The notes: generated from the sequence alone by a model not told the origin. 64,000 bases of DNA from Paenalcaligenes hominis_A (GCF_041359055.1 NZ_JBGJKZ010000001.1:186001-250000), one strand, 5' to 3'; shown: positions 17,416 to 26,683, counted from the first letter of the stretch. A program made the numbers and translations.

Positions 17416-18540
17416 TTAGTTGTTGGGTGCGCCCCAAACCTCGTTAGCGATTTCTACAACAAAACGTAGCTTGGCGTCTTGCTCGTCTTCAGTGATGTTG
17501 TTGCCTTCTTCGGTAGAAGAGAAGCCACACTGTGGGCTGAGACAAATTTGCTCTAGGGGTACGTATTGTGAGGCTTCCTGAATACGGGCTTTAATTAAGT
17601 CTTTGTCTTCGAGTTCACCGGTTTTAGTGGTGACTAAACCCAATACAACTTGTTGATGACCTGGTTTTATAAAACGCAAAGGACGGAAGTCGCCAGAGCG
17701 ATCGTTGTCATACTCTAAGAAGAAAGCATCTACATTTACTGTGCCAAATAGCAATTCGGCAACAGGCTCGTAACCACCAGAAGAAATCCAAGTGGAGCGG
17801 AAATTGCCACGACATACATGTAGGCCGATAACGAGGTCATCAGGCTTGCCTTCGAGAATGCGGTTTAAGACATTGGCGTAGGTTTTAGCGAGCACATCGG
17901 GATCATCGCCGCGATCACGCACAATTTGTTTTTGTTCTTCGGAGCAGAGGTAGGCCCATACGGTGTCATCCAACTGTAGATAGCGGCAACCTGCCTTATA
18001 GAAAGCAGCCAGAGCATCACGATAAGTTTGAACTAAATCGTCGAAAAACTCGTTTAAATCGGGGTAAACGTCGGGGCTAACTACATTGCGGCCACCACGG
18101 AAATGCAAAACGCTGGGACTAGGGATAGTCATTTTAGGTGTGGCTCCGGACTCGAGTGACTTTAAGAACTCGAAGTCTTTGAGCATGGGGTGATCACCAA
18201 ATTTAACTTTACCTATTACACGCACGTTGTGTGATTTGGTTTGTACGCCAGAGAATTGAATGCCTTCTTCGGTATCGTAACGCTCTACGCCCTCGAGTCC
18301 ATCAAAAAAGTCAAAGTGCCACCAAGTGCGACGGAACTCGCCATCGGTAACAACGTGTAGGCCGCAACTGCACTGATTATGTACGCTGTGACGAATGGCC
18401 TTGTCTTCTTCTTCACGTAACCCACTGGCAGATAGCTCGCCTTTTTCAAAGGCTTGACGTGCTTGCTTTAAAGCGGCTGGACGTAAATAGCTGCCCACCA
18501 CATCGGCACGGAAAGGGGGCAAGGATCGGAATAAAGACAT
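17416..18540 (-). CDS. MetE C-terminal-domain family methyltransferase (YxjG/YxjH-like)
   Basis: 374 residues, half the size of full MetE and corresponding to its catalytic barrel. The zinc ligands expected for cobalamin-independent methionine synthase are visible: His and Cys in GLHVCRGN, Glu in FLEYD and Cys in LSPQCGF. The family signature FRADVVGSYLRP is at the N-terminus and LQLDDTVWAYL in the middle. These short proteins transfer a methyl group to a thiol such as homocysteine, with a methyl donor that differs among members; the donor here is not predictable. Monocistronic on the minus strand. A palindrome followed by a T-run lies in its leader (18562-18579). Confidence 0.88.
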   Translation of the reverse strand: MSLFRSLPPFRADVVGSYLRPAALKQARQAFEKGELSASGLREEEDKAIRHSVHNQCSCGLHVVTDGEFRRTWWHFDFFDGLEGVERYDTEEGIQFSGVQTKSHNVRVIGKVKFGDHPMLKDFEFLKSLESGATPKMTIPSPSVLHFRGGRNVVSPDVYPDLNEFFDDLVQTYRDALAAFYKAGCRYLQLDDTVWAYLCSEEQKQIVRDRGDDPDVLAKTYANVLNRILEGKPDDLVIGLHVCRGNFRSTWISSGGYEPVAELLFGTVNVDAFFLEYDNDRSGDFRPLRFIKPGHQQVVLGLVTTKTGELEDKDLIKARIQEASQYVPLEQICLSPQCGFSSTEEGNNITEDEQDAKLRFVVEIANEVWGAPNN

Positions 18541-18962
18541 GTAATACCTCTAAAAAACGTCCTCATGCTTCAGCATGAGTGAAAAAATCAATAGATGAAT
18601 AATAGGCTTTTTAAGCGCTAAATGATAACGATAGTTTTTCAATTTAATATGAATTTAATTCATGTTAAATGTTTTTTACACTTGACCGCGCTTTGCTTTA
18701 TTTTAGAAGTGTTTTGTGATGGGTAAAGGAGCTTGCCTTAAAGCGTAGGATTTGACCCACAGCTAGAGAGGATGGTGTTTAAAAATGCATCCTTATCACA
18801 TTTAGCTAAGATGAGTAGATAAAGCACTTAGTAAGTCTGACCGGATCTTAGTCATTACCCTCATAGTTAGAGGTTCTCATTCTTCTATGGCGTGGTGCGA
18901 TTAGAATGGATTTTGCAGGATGTAGAGACTAAGCAGGGGAAAGTGAAGTAGTGATTGATTTG
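18541..18962. other. Intergenic region
   Basis: No gene seen. It holds the leader of the MetE-like gene with a small hairpin (listed separately), an AT-rich stretch near 18600-18700 that probably carries its promoter, and the 3' flank of the GntR gene. Confidence 0.5.
18562..18579 (-). promoter_or_regulatory. Leader hairpin with T-run, possible attenuator or operator
   Basis: CTCATGCT and AGCATGAG form a perfect 8-bp inverted repeat with a 2-base centre, 22 bases upstream of the MetE-like ATG. On the transcribed strand it is followed after a few bases by TTTTTT. It could fold as a weak terminator/attenuator, or be a dyad operator. Function is inference. Confidence 0.4.
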
Positions 18963-19676
18963 TTAAGTGATAGTGTCTAAACGGATGTAATCGGGATAAA
19001 GCTTACAAATATTAGTTATGTGAGACAGTGTTTCAGAGAGATGGTGTCTTAACGCTTGTTCTGCTTGTGGAATATCATTGTTTTTTATTGCTTGAACGAT
19101 AGCTTCATGCTCTTTAATGATTCGTTCTCCTTTTCCTGTTTCCGGTAAATGTAGGCGTCGTAATCTATCGAGATGACCATTAGAGCTTTGTTGTAATTGC
19201 CATAACTCTTCTACATTAACCGCACGGTGCATTTGCTGGTGGAACAGTTTGTCAGTTTTGCTCAGGGTATCCCAGTCATTTCGCTCTAAAGCTTTTTTCT
19301 GCAAAGCAATACTATCTTCGAGTTCATAAATTTGTTGTTCTGTGTGTTGTTGAGCTAATGTTCTTACTACCTCTAGCTCTATAGAACGGCGTAGAAAATG
19401 GGCTTGCTTAGCTTTTCTAATGTCAATTTTACTTACTGTAGTGGCATGTTGAGGGTAAATATCGACCAGACCTTCAGCACTTAGGCTAAGTAAAGCATCT
19501 CGAATAGGCGTTAAGCTTACTCCAAAACACTCTGATAGTTCAGCTCTAGAGAGTACAGTCTGTGGAACAAGCTGCAAATTTAAAATGTGATTTCTGAGAA
19601 TTTCACTAATCTGAGGAGCAGCGTGGCGAGATCGATCTAGCTCTACGGGTGACAATATAAATTGAGTTTGGCTCAT
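18963..19676 (-). CDS. GntR-family regulator, FCD subfamily
   Basis: 237 residues. Winged helix at residues 18-85 (ISEILRNHILNLQLVP, then LSRAELSECFGVSLTPIRDALLSLSAEGL), followed by an all-helical FCD domain with the usual metal-binding set: Asp/His in DKLFHQQMH, His in IKEHEAIV and His in LRHHLSETLSH. FCD regulators of sugar-acid operons bind the pathway substrate and come off DNA. Divergent from the dehydratase operon at 19791, with a 114-bp shared region holding a palindrome, so it most likely represses that operon. Confidence 0.9.
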   Translation of the reverse strand: MSQTQFILSPVELDRSRHAAPQISEILRNHILNLQLVPQTVLSRAELSECFGVSLTPIRDALLSLSAEGLVDIYPQHATTVSKIDIRKAKQAHFLRRSIELEVVRTLAQQHTEQQIYELEDSIALQKKALERNDWDTLSKTDKLFHQQMHRAVNVEELWQLQQSSNGHLDRLRRLHLPETGKGERIIKEHEAIVQAIKNNDIPQAEQALRHHLSETLSHITNICKLYPDYIRLDTIT

Positions 19677-19733
19677 TTTACTTCCAATCGCTATTAATCA
19701 TTTCTTAGTAGTTTACCCTCATTTTATATTTTT

Positions 19734-19751
19734 TAATATAGTAATATATTA
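19734..19751. promoter_or_regulatory. Candidate operator for the divergent GntR regulator
   Basis: TAATATA and TATATTA separated by GTAA form a perfect 7+7 inverted repeat midway between the divergent regulator and dehydratase genes, 40 bases before the latter. Placement suggests an operator overlapping the promoter; the AT-only sequence makes chance similarity possible. Confidence 0.4.
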
Positions 19752-19790
19752 GTGTTTCAGTTCGGCCAGATATCACAATAGGAGTAAGAA

Positions 19791-21521
19791 ATGACGGAAG
19801 AGCGACGTCCTTTACGTAGTGAAAGATGGATGGGGAAAGATGATTTGCGTTCCTTTGGACATCGTTCGCGCATGATGCAAATGGGGTATGACCCCGTAGA
19901 TTGGAGTGGAAGGCCCATTATTGCCATTATCAATACTTGGTCGGATCTCAATCCTTGCCATGCACACTTTAAGCAACGCGTTGAGGATGTGAAACGAGGG
20001 GTTTTACAAGCGGGAGGGTTTCCGGTGGAACTACCGGCCATTTCGGTGTCCGAATCTTTCGTAAAGCCGACCACTATGTTGTATAGAAACTTTCTTGCTA
20101 TGGAAACCGAAGAGTTAATCCGAAGTCATCCGATAGATGGGGCGGTGTTAATGGGGGGGTGCGATAAAACGACTCCAGGTCTATTAATGGGGGCTATTAG
20201 CGCTGACATACCTTCTATTTTTATTCCAGCTGGTCCGATGTTAAGAGGAAACTGGAAAGGTCAGACCTTAGGCTCAGGCTCGGATGCTTGGCGTTTGTGG
20301 GATGAGCGTCAAGCTGGTCACCTCAGCCAAACACAGTGGTTGGAAGTTGAGACGGGAATTGCGCGTAGTCATGGTACGTGTATGACGATGGGTACCGCAA
20401 GCACAATGACTTCGATTGCGGAAGTTTTAGGCATGTGTTTGTCAGGAGCCTCATCCATTCCTGCTCCTGATGCTAATCACCCCCGGATGGCCGCGGCTAG
20501 TGGCCGCAGAATTGTCGAGATGGTGAAAGAGGATTTAAAACCAAGTGACATACTCTCGGCTGAGTCCTTTCAGAATGCTGTAAAGGTAGCGATGGCATTG
20601 GGTTGCTCAACAAATGCAGTAGTGCATTTATTAGCGATGGCACATCGTTGCAGCATACCGCTGGATTTAAGTGATTTTGACCAAGCAAGTCGGGAGATTC
20701 CTGTTATTGCAAATATTAGGCCCAGTGGCACCACCTATTTAATGGAAGATTTTTATTATGCCGGTGGATTACCTGCATTAATTAAACGCTTACATGAGAA
20801 GCTATTTTTAGCTGCAAAAAATGTAGAAGGTAAGGATTTGGGTACCGTAACAGCAGAAGCCGAAGTGTATAACGATGATGTGATCAGGCCATTGAATAAG
20901 CCTTTATATCATGAAGGAGCTTTAGCTGTACTGCGTGGAAACCTAGCGCCTAATGGGTGTGTGATCAAACCGAGCGCAGCTGAATCTAGACTACATAAGC
21001 ATACAGGTCCTGCCCTTGTTTTTGATGATTACCCCACATTGTTGGCTGCCGTTGAGAATGAGGATCTAGATGTTACTGCAGACCACATTTTGATATTAAG
21101 AAATGCCGGTCCACAAGGTGGGCCGGGTATGCCCGAATGGGGCATGTTGCCTATTCCTAAAAAATTATTAAAAGAAGGCATACGCGATATGTTGCGCTTG
21201 TCTGATGCACGGATGAGTGGGACTAGTTATGGCAGTTGCATTTTGCATGTTTCTCCCGAGTCGCATATAGGCGGACCTTTAGCTTTCGTCAAAACAGGCG
21301 ATGTTATTTCGGTGGATGTAGCTAATCGTTCTATTCATTTACATGTAAGTGAGCAAGAGCTTCTCGAACGCAAGAGTCACTGGCAACAGCCTACGCCAAA
21401 ATATGAGCGAGGTTATGGCTGGGTGTATTTGAAACATATTGAACAAGCACATTTAGGTTGTGATTTTGATTTTCTAAAACCAGATTTTGGTGCGGCAGTG
21501 GCTGAGCCAGATATTTTTTGA
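19791..21521 (+). CDS. IlvD/Edd-family sugar-acid dehydratase (arabinonate/xylonate dehydratase-like)
   Basis: 576 residues. The iron-sulfur cysteines of the family are present: DLNPCHAHF, GGCDKTTPG and SHGTCMTMGTAST. ARMSGTSYG and GGPLAFVKTGD are C-terminal family motifs. It is closer to the L-arabinonate/D-xylonate dehydratase branch than to IlvD proper, as shown by the N-terminal RSERWMGKDDLRSFGHRSR. It would dehydrate an aldonic acid to a 2-keto-3-deoxy acid. First gene of an operon with an RraA-like protein, an aldehyde dehydrogenase and a TctCBA transporter, all on the plus strand with small gaps. The exact sugar acid cannot be told. Confidence 0.9.
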   Translation: MTEERRPLRSERWMGKDDLRSFGHRSRMMQMGYDPVDWSGRPIIAIINTWSDLNPCHAHFKQRVEDVKRGVLQAGGFPVELPAISVSESFVKPTTMLYRNFLAMETEELIRSHPIDGAVLMGGCDKTTPGLLMGAISADIPSIFIPAGPMLRGNWKGQTLGSGSDAWRLWDERQAGHLSQTQWLEVETGIARSHGTCMTMGTASTMTSIAEVLGMCLSGASSIPAPDANHPRMAAASGRRIVEMVKEDLKPSDILSAESFQNAVKVAMALGCSTNAVVHLLAMAHRCSIPLDLSDFDQASREIPVIANIRPSGTTYLMEDFYYAGGLPALIKRLHEKLFLAAKNVEGKDLGTVTAEAEVYNDDVIRPLNKPLYHEGALAVLRGNLAPNGCVIKPSAAESRLHKHTGPALVFDDYPTLLAAVENEDLDVTADHILILRNAGPQGGPGMPEWGMLPIPKKLLKEGIRDMLRLSDARMSGTSYGSCILHVSPESHIGGPLAFVKTGDVISVDVANRSIHLHVSEQELLERKSHWQQPTPKYERGYGWVYLKHIEQAHLGCDFDFLKPDFGAAVAEPDIF

Positions 21522-21530
21522 GGGGAAGTT

Positions 21531-22256
21531 ATGAGCGAGTTTACTGAGGAAATAAAAGCCAAGTTGATGCAAGTTAGTACAGCTACATTATGTACTGCTT
21601 TATTTAAGCGGGGTCTACGTAATCAGTACATACAAAATGTGTATCCACTCAACTCTGATTTACCTAACATGGTAGGCCCTGCGTATACCCTGCGATATAT
21701 ACCAGCGCGTGAAGATCGTAATGGGTTAGAGGTATTTAAACGACCTGATCACCCGCAACGGGTCGCTGTTGAGGAGTGCCCAGTAGGAGCTGTGCTTGTT
21801 ATGGATAGTCGTAAAGATGCCCGAGTTGCTTCGGCAGGGTCAATCTTAATCCAGCGTTTAGCTCAGAGAGGGGTTGTGGGAGTGGTGACTGATGGAGGGT
21901 TTCGAGACTCACCTGAAATAGCTAATTTTACTATACCCGCTTATCATTCACGCCCTTCAGCTCCGACCAATTTAGGTTTTAACGAGGCCATTGATTTGAA
22001 TGTGCCTATCGCATGTGGTGATGTAGCCGTCTTTCCCGGTGATATTTTAGTGGGCGATGCCGAAGGAGTGGTTGTTATTCCTTCAGCTTTAGTGGCAGAG
22101 ATCGCTCAAGAGTGTATAGAAATGACTTCCTTTGAAGATTTTGTAATGGAAGAGGTCAAAAAGGGTGCTGCGGTGATTGGCTTGTATCCACCCACTAACC
22201 CTGAGTCACAACGTAAATATGAAGCATGGAAAGCAACAAGAAAGGGTACGCAATGA
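21531..22256 (+). CDS. RraA-family protein (possible keto-acid lyase)
   Basis: 241 residues, longer than RNase-regulator RraA (about 160) and typical of the metabolic branch that includes 4-hydroxy-4-methyl-2-oxoglutarate aldolase. It has GVVTDGGFRD, which holds the Arg-Asp pair of the aldolase motif D-x20-R-D. Counting back twenty residues from Arg gives Ser (in ASAGSILIQ), where the lyases have Asp, so metal binding may differ. The second half has CGDVAVFPGDILVGDAEGVVVIP. Nine bases after the dehydratase and overlapping the dehydrogenase start. It may cleave or isomerise a 2-keto acid from the dehydratase. A role in RNA turnover is unlikely in this operon. Confidence 0.8.
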   Translation: MSEFTEEIKAKLMQVSTATLCTALFKRGLRNQYIQNVYPLNSDLPNMVGPAYTLRYIPAREDRNGLEVFKRPDHPQRVAVEECPVGAVLVMDSRKDARVASAGSILIQRLAQRGVVGVVTDGGFRDSPEIANFTIPAYHSRPSAPTNLGFNEAIDLNVPIACGDVAVFPGDILVGDAEGVVVIPSALVAEIAQECIEMTSFEDFVMEEVKKGAAVIGLYPPTNPESQRKYEAWKATRKGTQ

Positions 22257-23689
22257 CAGCAACGAACTATATAGATGGTGCCTGGGTAGCAGGTACAGAG
22301 ACGATTAAAAGTATAAATCCCTCCAATTGGAATGATTGTGTTGGAGAGTTTTCTTTAGCAACACGGAATGATGTAGAGCAAGCTGGAGCGGCTGCTGCCA
22401 AAGCATTTTTACTGTGGTCACGAACAGGGGTGCAGGCTCGTCATGACATATTGAAAAAAGTGGGCGATCTTATCCTAGAAAAGGTTAATGAGCTTGGAGA
22501 CTTGTTAGCCCGAGAAGAGGGTAAAACGAAAGCAGAAGGGATAGGAGAGGTCACTAGGGCTGCCCAGATTTTCCATTTTTTTGCTGGAGAGTGCTTGCGT
22601 CTAAACGGGGAAATTTTGCCATCAACTCGTTCCGATCTAACCGTTGAGATAACTAGAGAACCAATAGGTGTAGTGGGTTTAATTACCCCGTGGAATTTTC
22701 CTATTGCTATTCCTGCATGGAAAATAGCACCCGCTTTGGCTTATGGAAACTGTGTGGTCTTTAAACCTTCTGAAGAAGTACCTGCCTTGGCCTACCAACT
22801 CGTCCGTATTTTAGAACAGGCAGGGTTACCAGCTGGGGTGGTTAATCTAGTGATGGGTACAGGCAGTGAGGTAGGGCAAGCACTGGTTGAGAGTAGACAT
22901 ATCCAGGCGATTAGCTTTACAGGGTCACGAGCTATAGGACAGCGCATAGGAGAGCAGTGTGTTGAGCTAGGGAAGAAGTTTCAACTGGAGATGGGTGGGA
23001 AAAACCCATTAATCGTGTTGGATGATGCGGATGTGGATAATGCCGTGGAGTGTGCAATTAACGGCGCGTTTTATTCGACTGGACAGCGTTGTACTGCTTC
23101 GTCACGCTTGATTGTGACAGAAGGAATTTACGATTTGTTTTTGTCTAAGCTTACCGAGCGAATGAGAGCGCTTGTAATAGGTGATGCAAGAGACAGCCAT
23201 ACTCATGTTGGACCTTTGGCTAATAAAGCACAGCTTAATAAAACTAAAGAGTATCTAGCTTTAGGGCAAAAGGAGGGCGCTCATTTGGTTCAAGGGGGCG
23301 AGGATTTAAGTGAGGAGCTACAGGGGTATTTTATCCGTCCAATCTTATTCGAAAATGTAACGTCTTCTATGCGTATCGCTCAAGAAGAAGTATTTGGACC
23401 GTTTGCAACGTTACATAAAGTGGCTGATTTTGAAGAGGCTTTAACACTGGCGAATGCAACTGATTTTGGCTTGGCTGCTGGTATATGTACAAGCAGTCTT
23501 TATTATGCGCAGGAGTTTAAACGACGAAGTGAAGTGGGCATGGTCATGGTGAATGTGCCAACTGCTGGGGTCGATTATCACGTTCCGTTTGGTGGACGTA
23601 AAGGCTCTAGTTATGGCCCAAGAGAACAAGGCCGTTATGCTGCAGAGTTTTATACAACAGTAAAAACCGCTTATATCAAAGCACTTTAA
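22253..23689 (+). CDS. Aldehyde dehydrogenase, 2-oxoglutarate-semialdehyde type
   Basis: 478 residues from ATG 22253, which overlaps the RraA stop as ATGA. Catalytic Cys in STGQRCTASSR, catalytic Glu in LEMGGKNP, cofactor loop FTGSRAIGQ and TPWNFPIAIP. The last three together resemble YcbD-like ketoglutarate-semialdehyde dehydrogenases found with glucarate and galactarate genes. It would oxidise 2-oxoglutarate semialdehyde to 2-oxoglutarate, the last step of the non-phosphorylative sugar-acid route, or another aldehyde released in this pathway. The family assignment is solid and the substrate is inferred. Confidence 0.88.
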   Translation: MTATNYIDGAWVAGTETIKSINPSNWNDCVGEFSLATRNDVEQAGAAAAKAFLLWSRTGVQARHDILKKVGDLILEKVNELGDLLAREEGKTKAEGIGEVTRAAQIFHFFAGECLRLNGEILPSTRSDLTVEITREPIGVVGLITPWNFPIAIPAWKIAPALAYGNCVVFKPSEEVPALAYQLVRILEQAGLPAGVVNLVMGTGSEVGQALVESRHIQAISFTGSRAIGQRIGEQCVELGKKFQLEMGGKNPLIVLDDADVDNAVECAINGAFYSTGQRCTASSRLIVTEGIYDLFLSKLTERMRALVIGDARDSHTHVGPLANKAQLNKTKEYLALGQKEGAHLVQGGEDLSEELQGYFIRPILFENVTSSMRIAQEEVFGPFATLHKVADFEEALTLANATDFGLAAGICTSSLYYAQEFKRRSEVGMVMVNVPTAGVDYHVPFGGRKGSSYGPREQGRYAAEFYTTVKTAYIKAL

Positions 23690-23711
23690 TATCATCTGGA
23701 GGAGACAAAAC

Positions 23712-24659
23712 ATGAAAAATTTATTACGAGTGGGTTTGTCAGTAATGGCTCTAGCTTTGAGCGTGTCTACAGTCCAAGCACAAAATAAGATTAGTTATCC
23801 AGTTAAGTCAATACGACTATTCGTACCAGCCGCGCCAGGTGGACCCACTGATATGGCTGCGCGAGTATATGCTCGGGCCTTTGAGGAAATAAGTACCGCT
23901 AAAGTAGCTGTAATTAATCAGGCAGGCGGAGGAGGTGTTTCAGCGTTTCAGTCTGTAGCACAAGGACGCCCAGATGGCTCTGTATTGCTGTTTGGGAACA
24001 GTGGTCTGCATATTGCTCATGTGACAGGCCGTTCGCCATACTCAATCCAAGACTACAAGGCCTCTGCTGTTTTAGCGAAGTTAAATGAAGCCTATGTAGT
24101 GCCACGTAATGCTCCTTACAATACACTCGCCGAGTTTGTCGAATACGCCAAAAACTCTAGCGAGCCTCTGACGATGGGGATTCAAATGGGGGGCGGGTCA
24201 CAGCTAAAAGCAGAAGCATTAAATAAAGTGGTAGACGGTAGATTGCGTATTGTGGACTCAGGGAGTGAGGGACAACGTATACCCATGATTCTTAGCGAAC
24301 AGATTGCTATGACTACGTTTGGAGTAGTGAATGGCTTGCAATATCAAAGAAGTGGTGACGTAAAGGTACTTGCAGTGGCGAGTGATAAATCGGATCCAGC
24401 TGCACCCGATTGGCCTACCACAGCAAGTGCGAACGTAGATATTGATCTACCGTTGGTACTGAATATTCTTATACCTACTAAAAGCAATGCAAAGATAACG
24501 GAGGTATTGGATCAGACTCATTCTCGATTAGTTGAGACAGAGACATTTAAAGAAGGGATGCAACAGATTTCGGCTGTTATTGATTATGTTGACTCATCTA
24601 AAGCTCATGAGTATTTAACTGCCGAAGATGAAAAAACTCGCTCTCTATTGACTAAGTAA
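23712..24659 (+). CDS. Tripartite tricarboxylate transporter binding protein (TctC/Bug)
   Basis: 315 residues. A signal peptide ends near AQA (residues 1-24: Lys/Arg start, hydrophobic VGLSVMALALSVS). The mature start YPVKSIRLFVPAAPGGPTDMAAR is the standard Bug signature; VPAAPGGPTD binds the carboxylate of the ligand. GGAGG lies upstream. Acts in the periplasm, delivering an organic acid to TctA/TctB encoded next. Its place behind the dehydratase genes suggests that the sugar acid is the ligand. Confidence 0.93.
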   Translation: MKNLLRVGLSVMALALSVSTVQAQNKISYPVKSIRLFVPAAPGGPTDMAARVYARAFEEISTAKVAVINQAGGGGVSAFQSVAQGRPDGSVLLFGNSGLHIAHVTGRSPYSIQDYKASAVLAKLNEAYVVPRNAPYNTLAEFVEYAKNSSEPLTMGIQMGGGSQLKAEALNKVVDGRLRIVDSGSEGQRIPMILSEQIAMTTFGVVNGLQYQRSGDVKVLAVASDKSDPAAPDWPTTASANVDIDLPLVLNILIPTKSNAKITEVLDQTHSRLVETETFKEGMQQISAVIDYVDSSKAHEYLTAEDEKTRSLLTK

Positions 24660-24678
24660 TACCTAGAGGAGAAGCTAA

Positions 24679-25167
24679 ATGATAAGAGAGAAAAGGCAAG
24701 TACTCGCTTTGGCTTTTATTGCTCTAGCAGTTGCTGTTTATATGTATGCAGGTACTTTTCCACTGGGCGAGGGCGGAGACCCTGGGCCCCGTGTATTTCC
24801 CCGAGCAATAGCAATAGTAATGGGAGGACTAGCTATATTGCAGTTTTTGATAAGCATAAAAAGCCAACCCTCTCAAACAAAAGCTAAGTCTCCCACCAAG
24901 TCTAAAGCTTTGGGGCTGTGGTCACCAAAGCTGACACGTTGTTATGTATTTTTGCTGTTAATTATGGTGTTAGCTTTGGCTTTTGAGTGGTTGGGGGCCT
25001 ATAGTGCAACAGCTTTGTTTTTGTTGATTAGCTTCTTCTTTTTAAATAAAAGTACCAAAAATAAACTTTTATATAGTGTGGTGTGGGCTCTTGGTTTTAC
25101 AGCGGCTATTTATTTGGTTTTTGAGGAAGTTTTTTCTATTCCCTTACCAGCCGGTTTGTTTATTTAG
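24679..25167 (+). CDS. TctB-family small membrane subunit
   Basis: 162 residues with four hydrophobic segments (about residues 9-25, 42-60, 92-112 and 120-155). GDPGPRVFPRAIAIVMG after the first segment is the TctB/DUF1468 pattern. Small integral membrane subunit of the tripartite tricarboxylate transporter, between tctC and tctA; spacing 19 and 9 bases. Confidence 0.9.
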   Translation: MIREKRQVLALAFIALAVAVYMYAGTFPLGEGGDPGPRVFPRAIAIVMGGLAILQFLISIKSQPSQTKAKSPTKSKALGLWSPKLTRCYVFLLLIMVLALAFEWLGAYSATALFLLISFFFLNKSTKNKLLYSVVWALGFTAAIYLVFEEVFSIPLPAGLFI

Positions 25168-25176
25168 GAGTAGGGA

Positions 25177-26649
25177 ATGTTAGACATATTCTTAGGAAGC
25201 TTAGTAGAGCTTTTAGAGCCCTATTCGTTGTTATTAATTTTGGGCTCAGGAGTTATAGGTTTAATTGTAGGCACTTTACCTGGTCTTAATGCGGCGATGG
25301 CAGTAGCAATTATTTTGCCTCTGACATATGGAATGAGTCCAGAAGTGGGACTTGCTGTGTTGGTAGCAGTCTATATTGCTGGGATTTCAGGTGGAATGGT
25401 CACAGCGGTACTTTTAAATATGCCAGGTACACCATCTTCTGTGGCTACGACATTCGAAGGGTATCCAATGGCTATGCGGGGTGAGGCTGTTAAAGCTTTG
25501 GGTACCTGCGCCTTAGCCTCCTTCTTTGGCGGGATACTTAGTCTTGGCATATTAATCGCTTTTGCTCCTTTAATTTCAAAATTTGCTATTAGATTGACAC
25601 CTGCTGATTATTTTTCAATTTCTTTTATGGCGTTAGCCTTGGTTGCTGTTTTAGCTAGGGGTGCAGCAATCAATGGTTATCTTTCTGCCTTGTTAGGATT
25701 ATTAATTGGCACGGTTGGTTTTGCTCCTCTGGATGGTGCGGCTAGATTTACTTTTGGTTCCGTCTCTTTAATGGCAGGTTTTTCTGTTGTTCCTGTAATG
25801 ATAGGCTTATTCGCACTTTCTCAGGTTTTAAGAGAAATTTATAATGATAGCCCTCCATTAAAAATAAACTTAGCCGTCAAAGGTGTTGGTGTTTCGATTA
25901 AAGATGTGTTCAGTAATGGTTGGAATATTATTCGTTCGTCTTTAATAGGAACAGGTATTGGTATTCTGCCTGGTGTAGGTGGAACAGCTTCTAATATGAT
26001 TGCTTATGGTGTAGCTCAGCAATCTTCTAAGCAACCAGATAGTTTTGGTAAAGGAACTACTGAAGGGCTTTGGGCATCAGAAAGTGCTAATAATGCCAGC
26101 ATAGGTGGTGCCTTACTTCCATTAATTACTTTAGGGATACCAGGGGATGGGGTTACCGCTATTTTGATTGGGGCATTTATGATTCATGGGCTACAACCAG
26201 GCCCACTACTGTATGTTGAGAATCCGCAAATTATTAGCTCTATATATGCTGCTTTTTTATTAATAGCTGTATTTGTTTTGTTTTTTCAATTTGCTACTTT
26301 ACGAGTTTTTCCTAAAGTTTTAGGTATACCTTCTCATTACTTGATGCCCATTATTGTTGTATTTTCCGTTTTAGGTGCATATGCTACGGATTTTAATACT
26401 TTTGACGTTTGGGTGATGATATTTATAGGACTCTTTGCTTTATTGATGGCAAAGTTTAGTCTGCCTTTGGCTCCCTTTGTTTTGGGCTTTGTTCTAGGAC
26501 CTATAGTTGAAACCTCATTTAGAAGAGCTTTAATGATGTCTGATGGCGACTATTTAGTATTTTTATATAGTCCAGTATCAATGGTTTTCATTTTGTTGTC
26601 TTTAGGGATTTTTATATTACCAATATTTAAATATCTAAGATCTAGATAA
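25177..26649 (+). CDS. TctA-family large permease subunit
   Basis: 490 residues, about 12 membrane segments. Family marks: GTLPGLNAAMAVAIILPLTYGM near residue 32, AVYIAGISGGMVTAVLLNMPGTPSS and the second-half copy GIGILPGVGGTASNMIAYG with ITLGIPGDGVTAILIGAFMIHGLQPGP. It is the conducting subunit of the transporter. Composition is more AT-rich than the enzyme genes before it. Last gene of the operon; a hairpin terminator follows five bases after the stop. Confidence 0.93.
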   Translation: MLDIFLGSLVELLEPYSLLLILGSGVIGLIVGTLPGLNAAMAVAIILPLTYGMSPEVGLAVLVAVYIAGISGGMVTAVLLNMPGTPSSVATTFEGYPMAMRGEAVKALGTCALASFFGGILSLGILIAFAPLISKFAIRLTPADYFSISFMALALVAVLARGAAINGYLSALLGLLIGTVGFAPLDGAARFTFGSVSLMAGFSVVPVMIGLFALSQVLREIYNDSPPLKINLAVKGVGVSIKDVFSNGWNIIRSSLIGTGIGILPGVGGTASNMIAYGVAQQSSKQPDSFGKGTTEGLWASESANNASIGGALLPLITLGIPGDGVTAILIGAFMIHGLQPGPLLYVENPQIISSIYAAFLLIAVFVLFFQFATLRVFPKVLGIPSHYLMPIIVVFSVLGAYATDFNTFDVWVMIFIGLFALLMAKFSLPLAPFVLGFVLGPIVETSFRRALMMSDGDYLVFLYSPVSMVFILLSLGIFILPIFKYLRSR

Positions 26650-26653
26650 GACT

Positions 26654-26678
26654 AAAAAGAGAGCAAGTCTCTCTTTTT
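26654..26678. terminator. Bidirectional rho-independent terminator
   Basis: AAAAAGAGAG (26654-26663) pairs with CTCTCTTTTT (26669-26678) around a 5-base loop, between the convergent tctA and nfeD genes, with A/T runs suited to both strands. Confidence 0.88.
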
Positions 26679-26683
26679 ATCTT

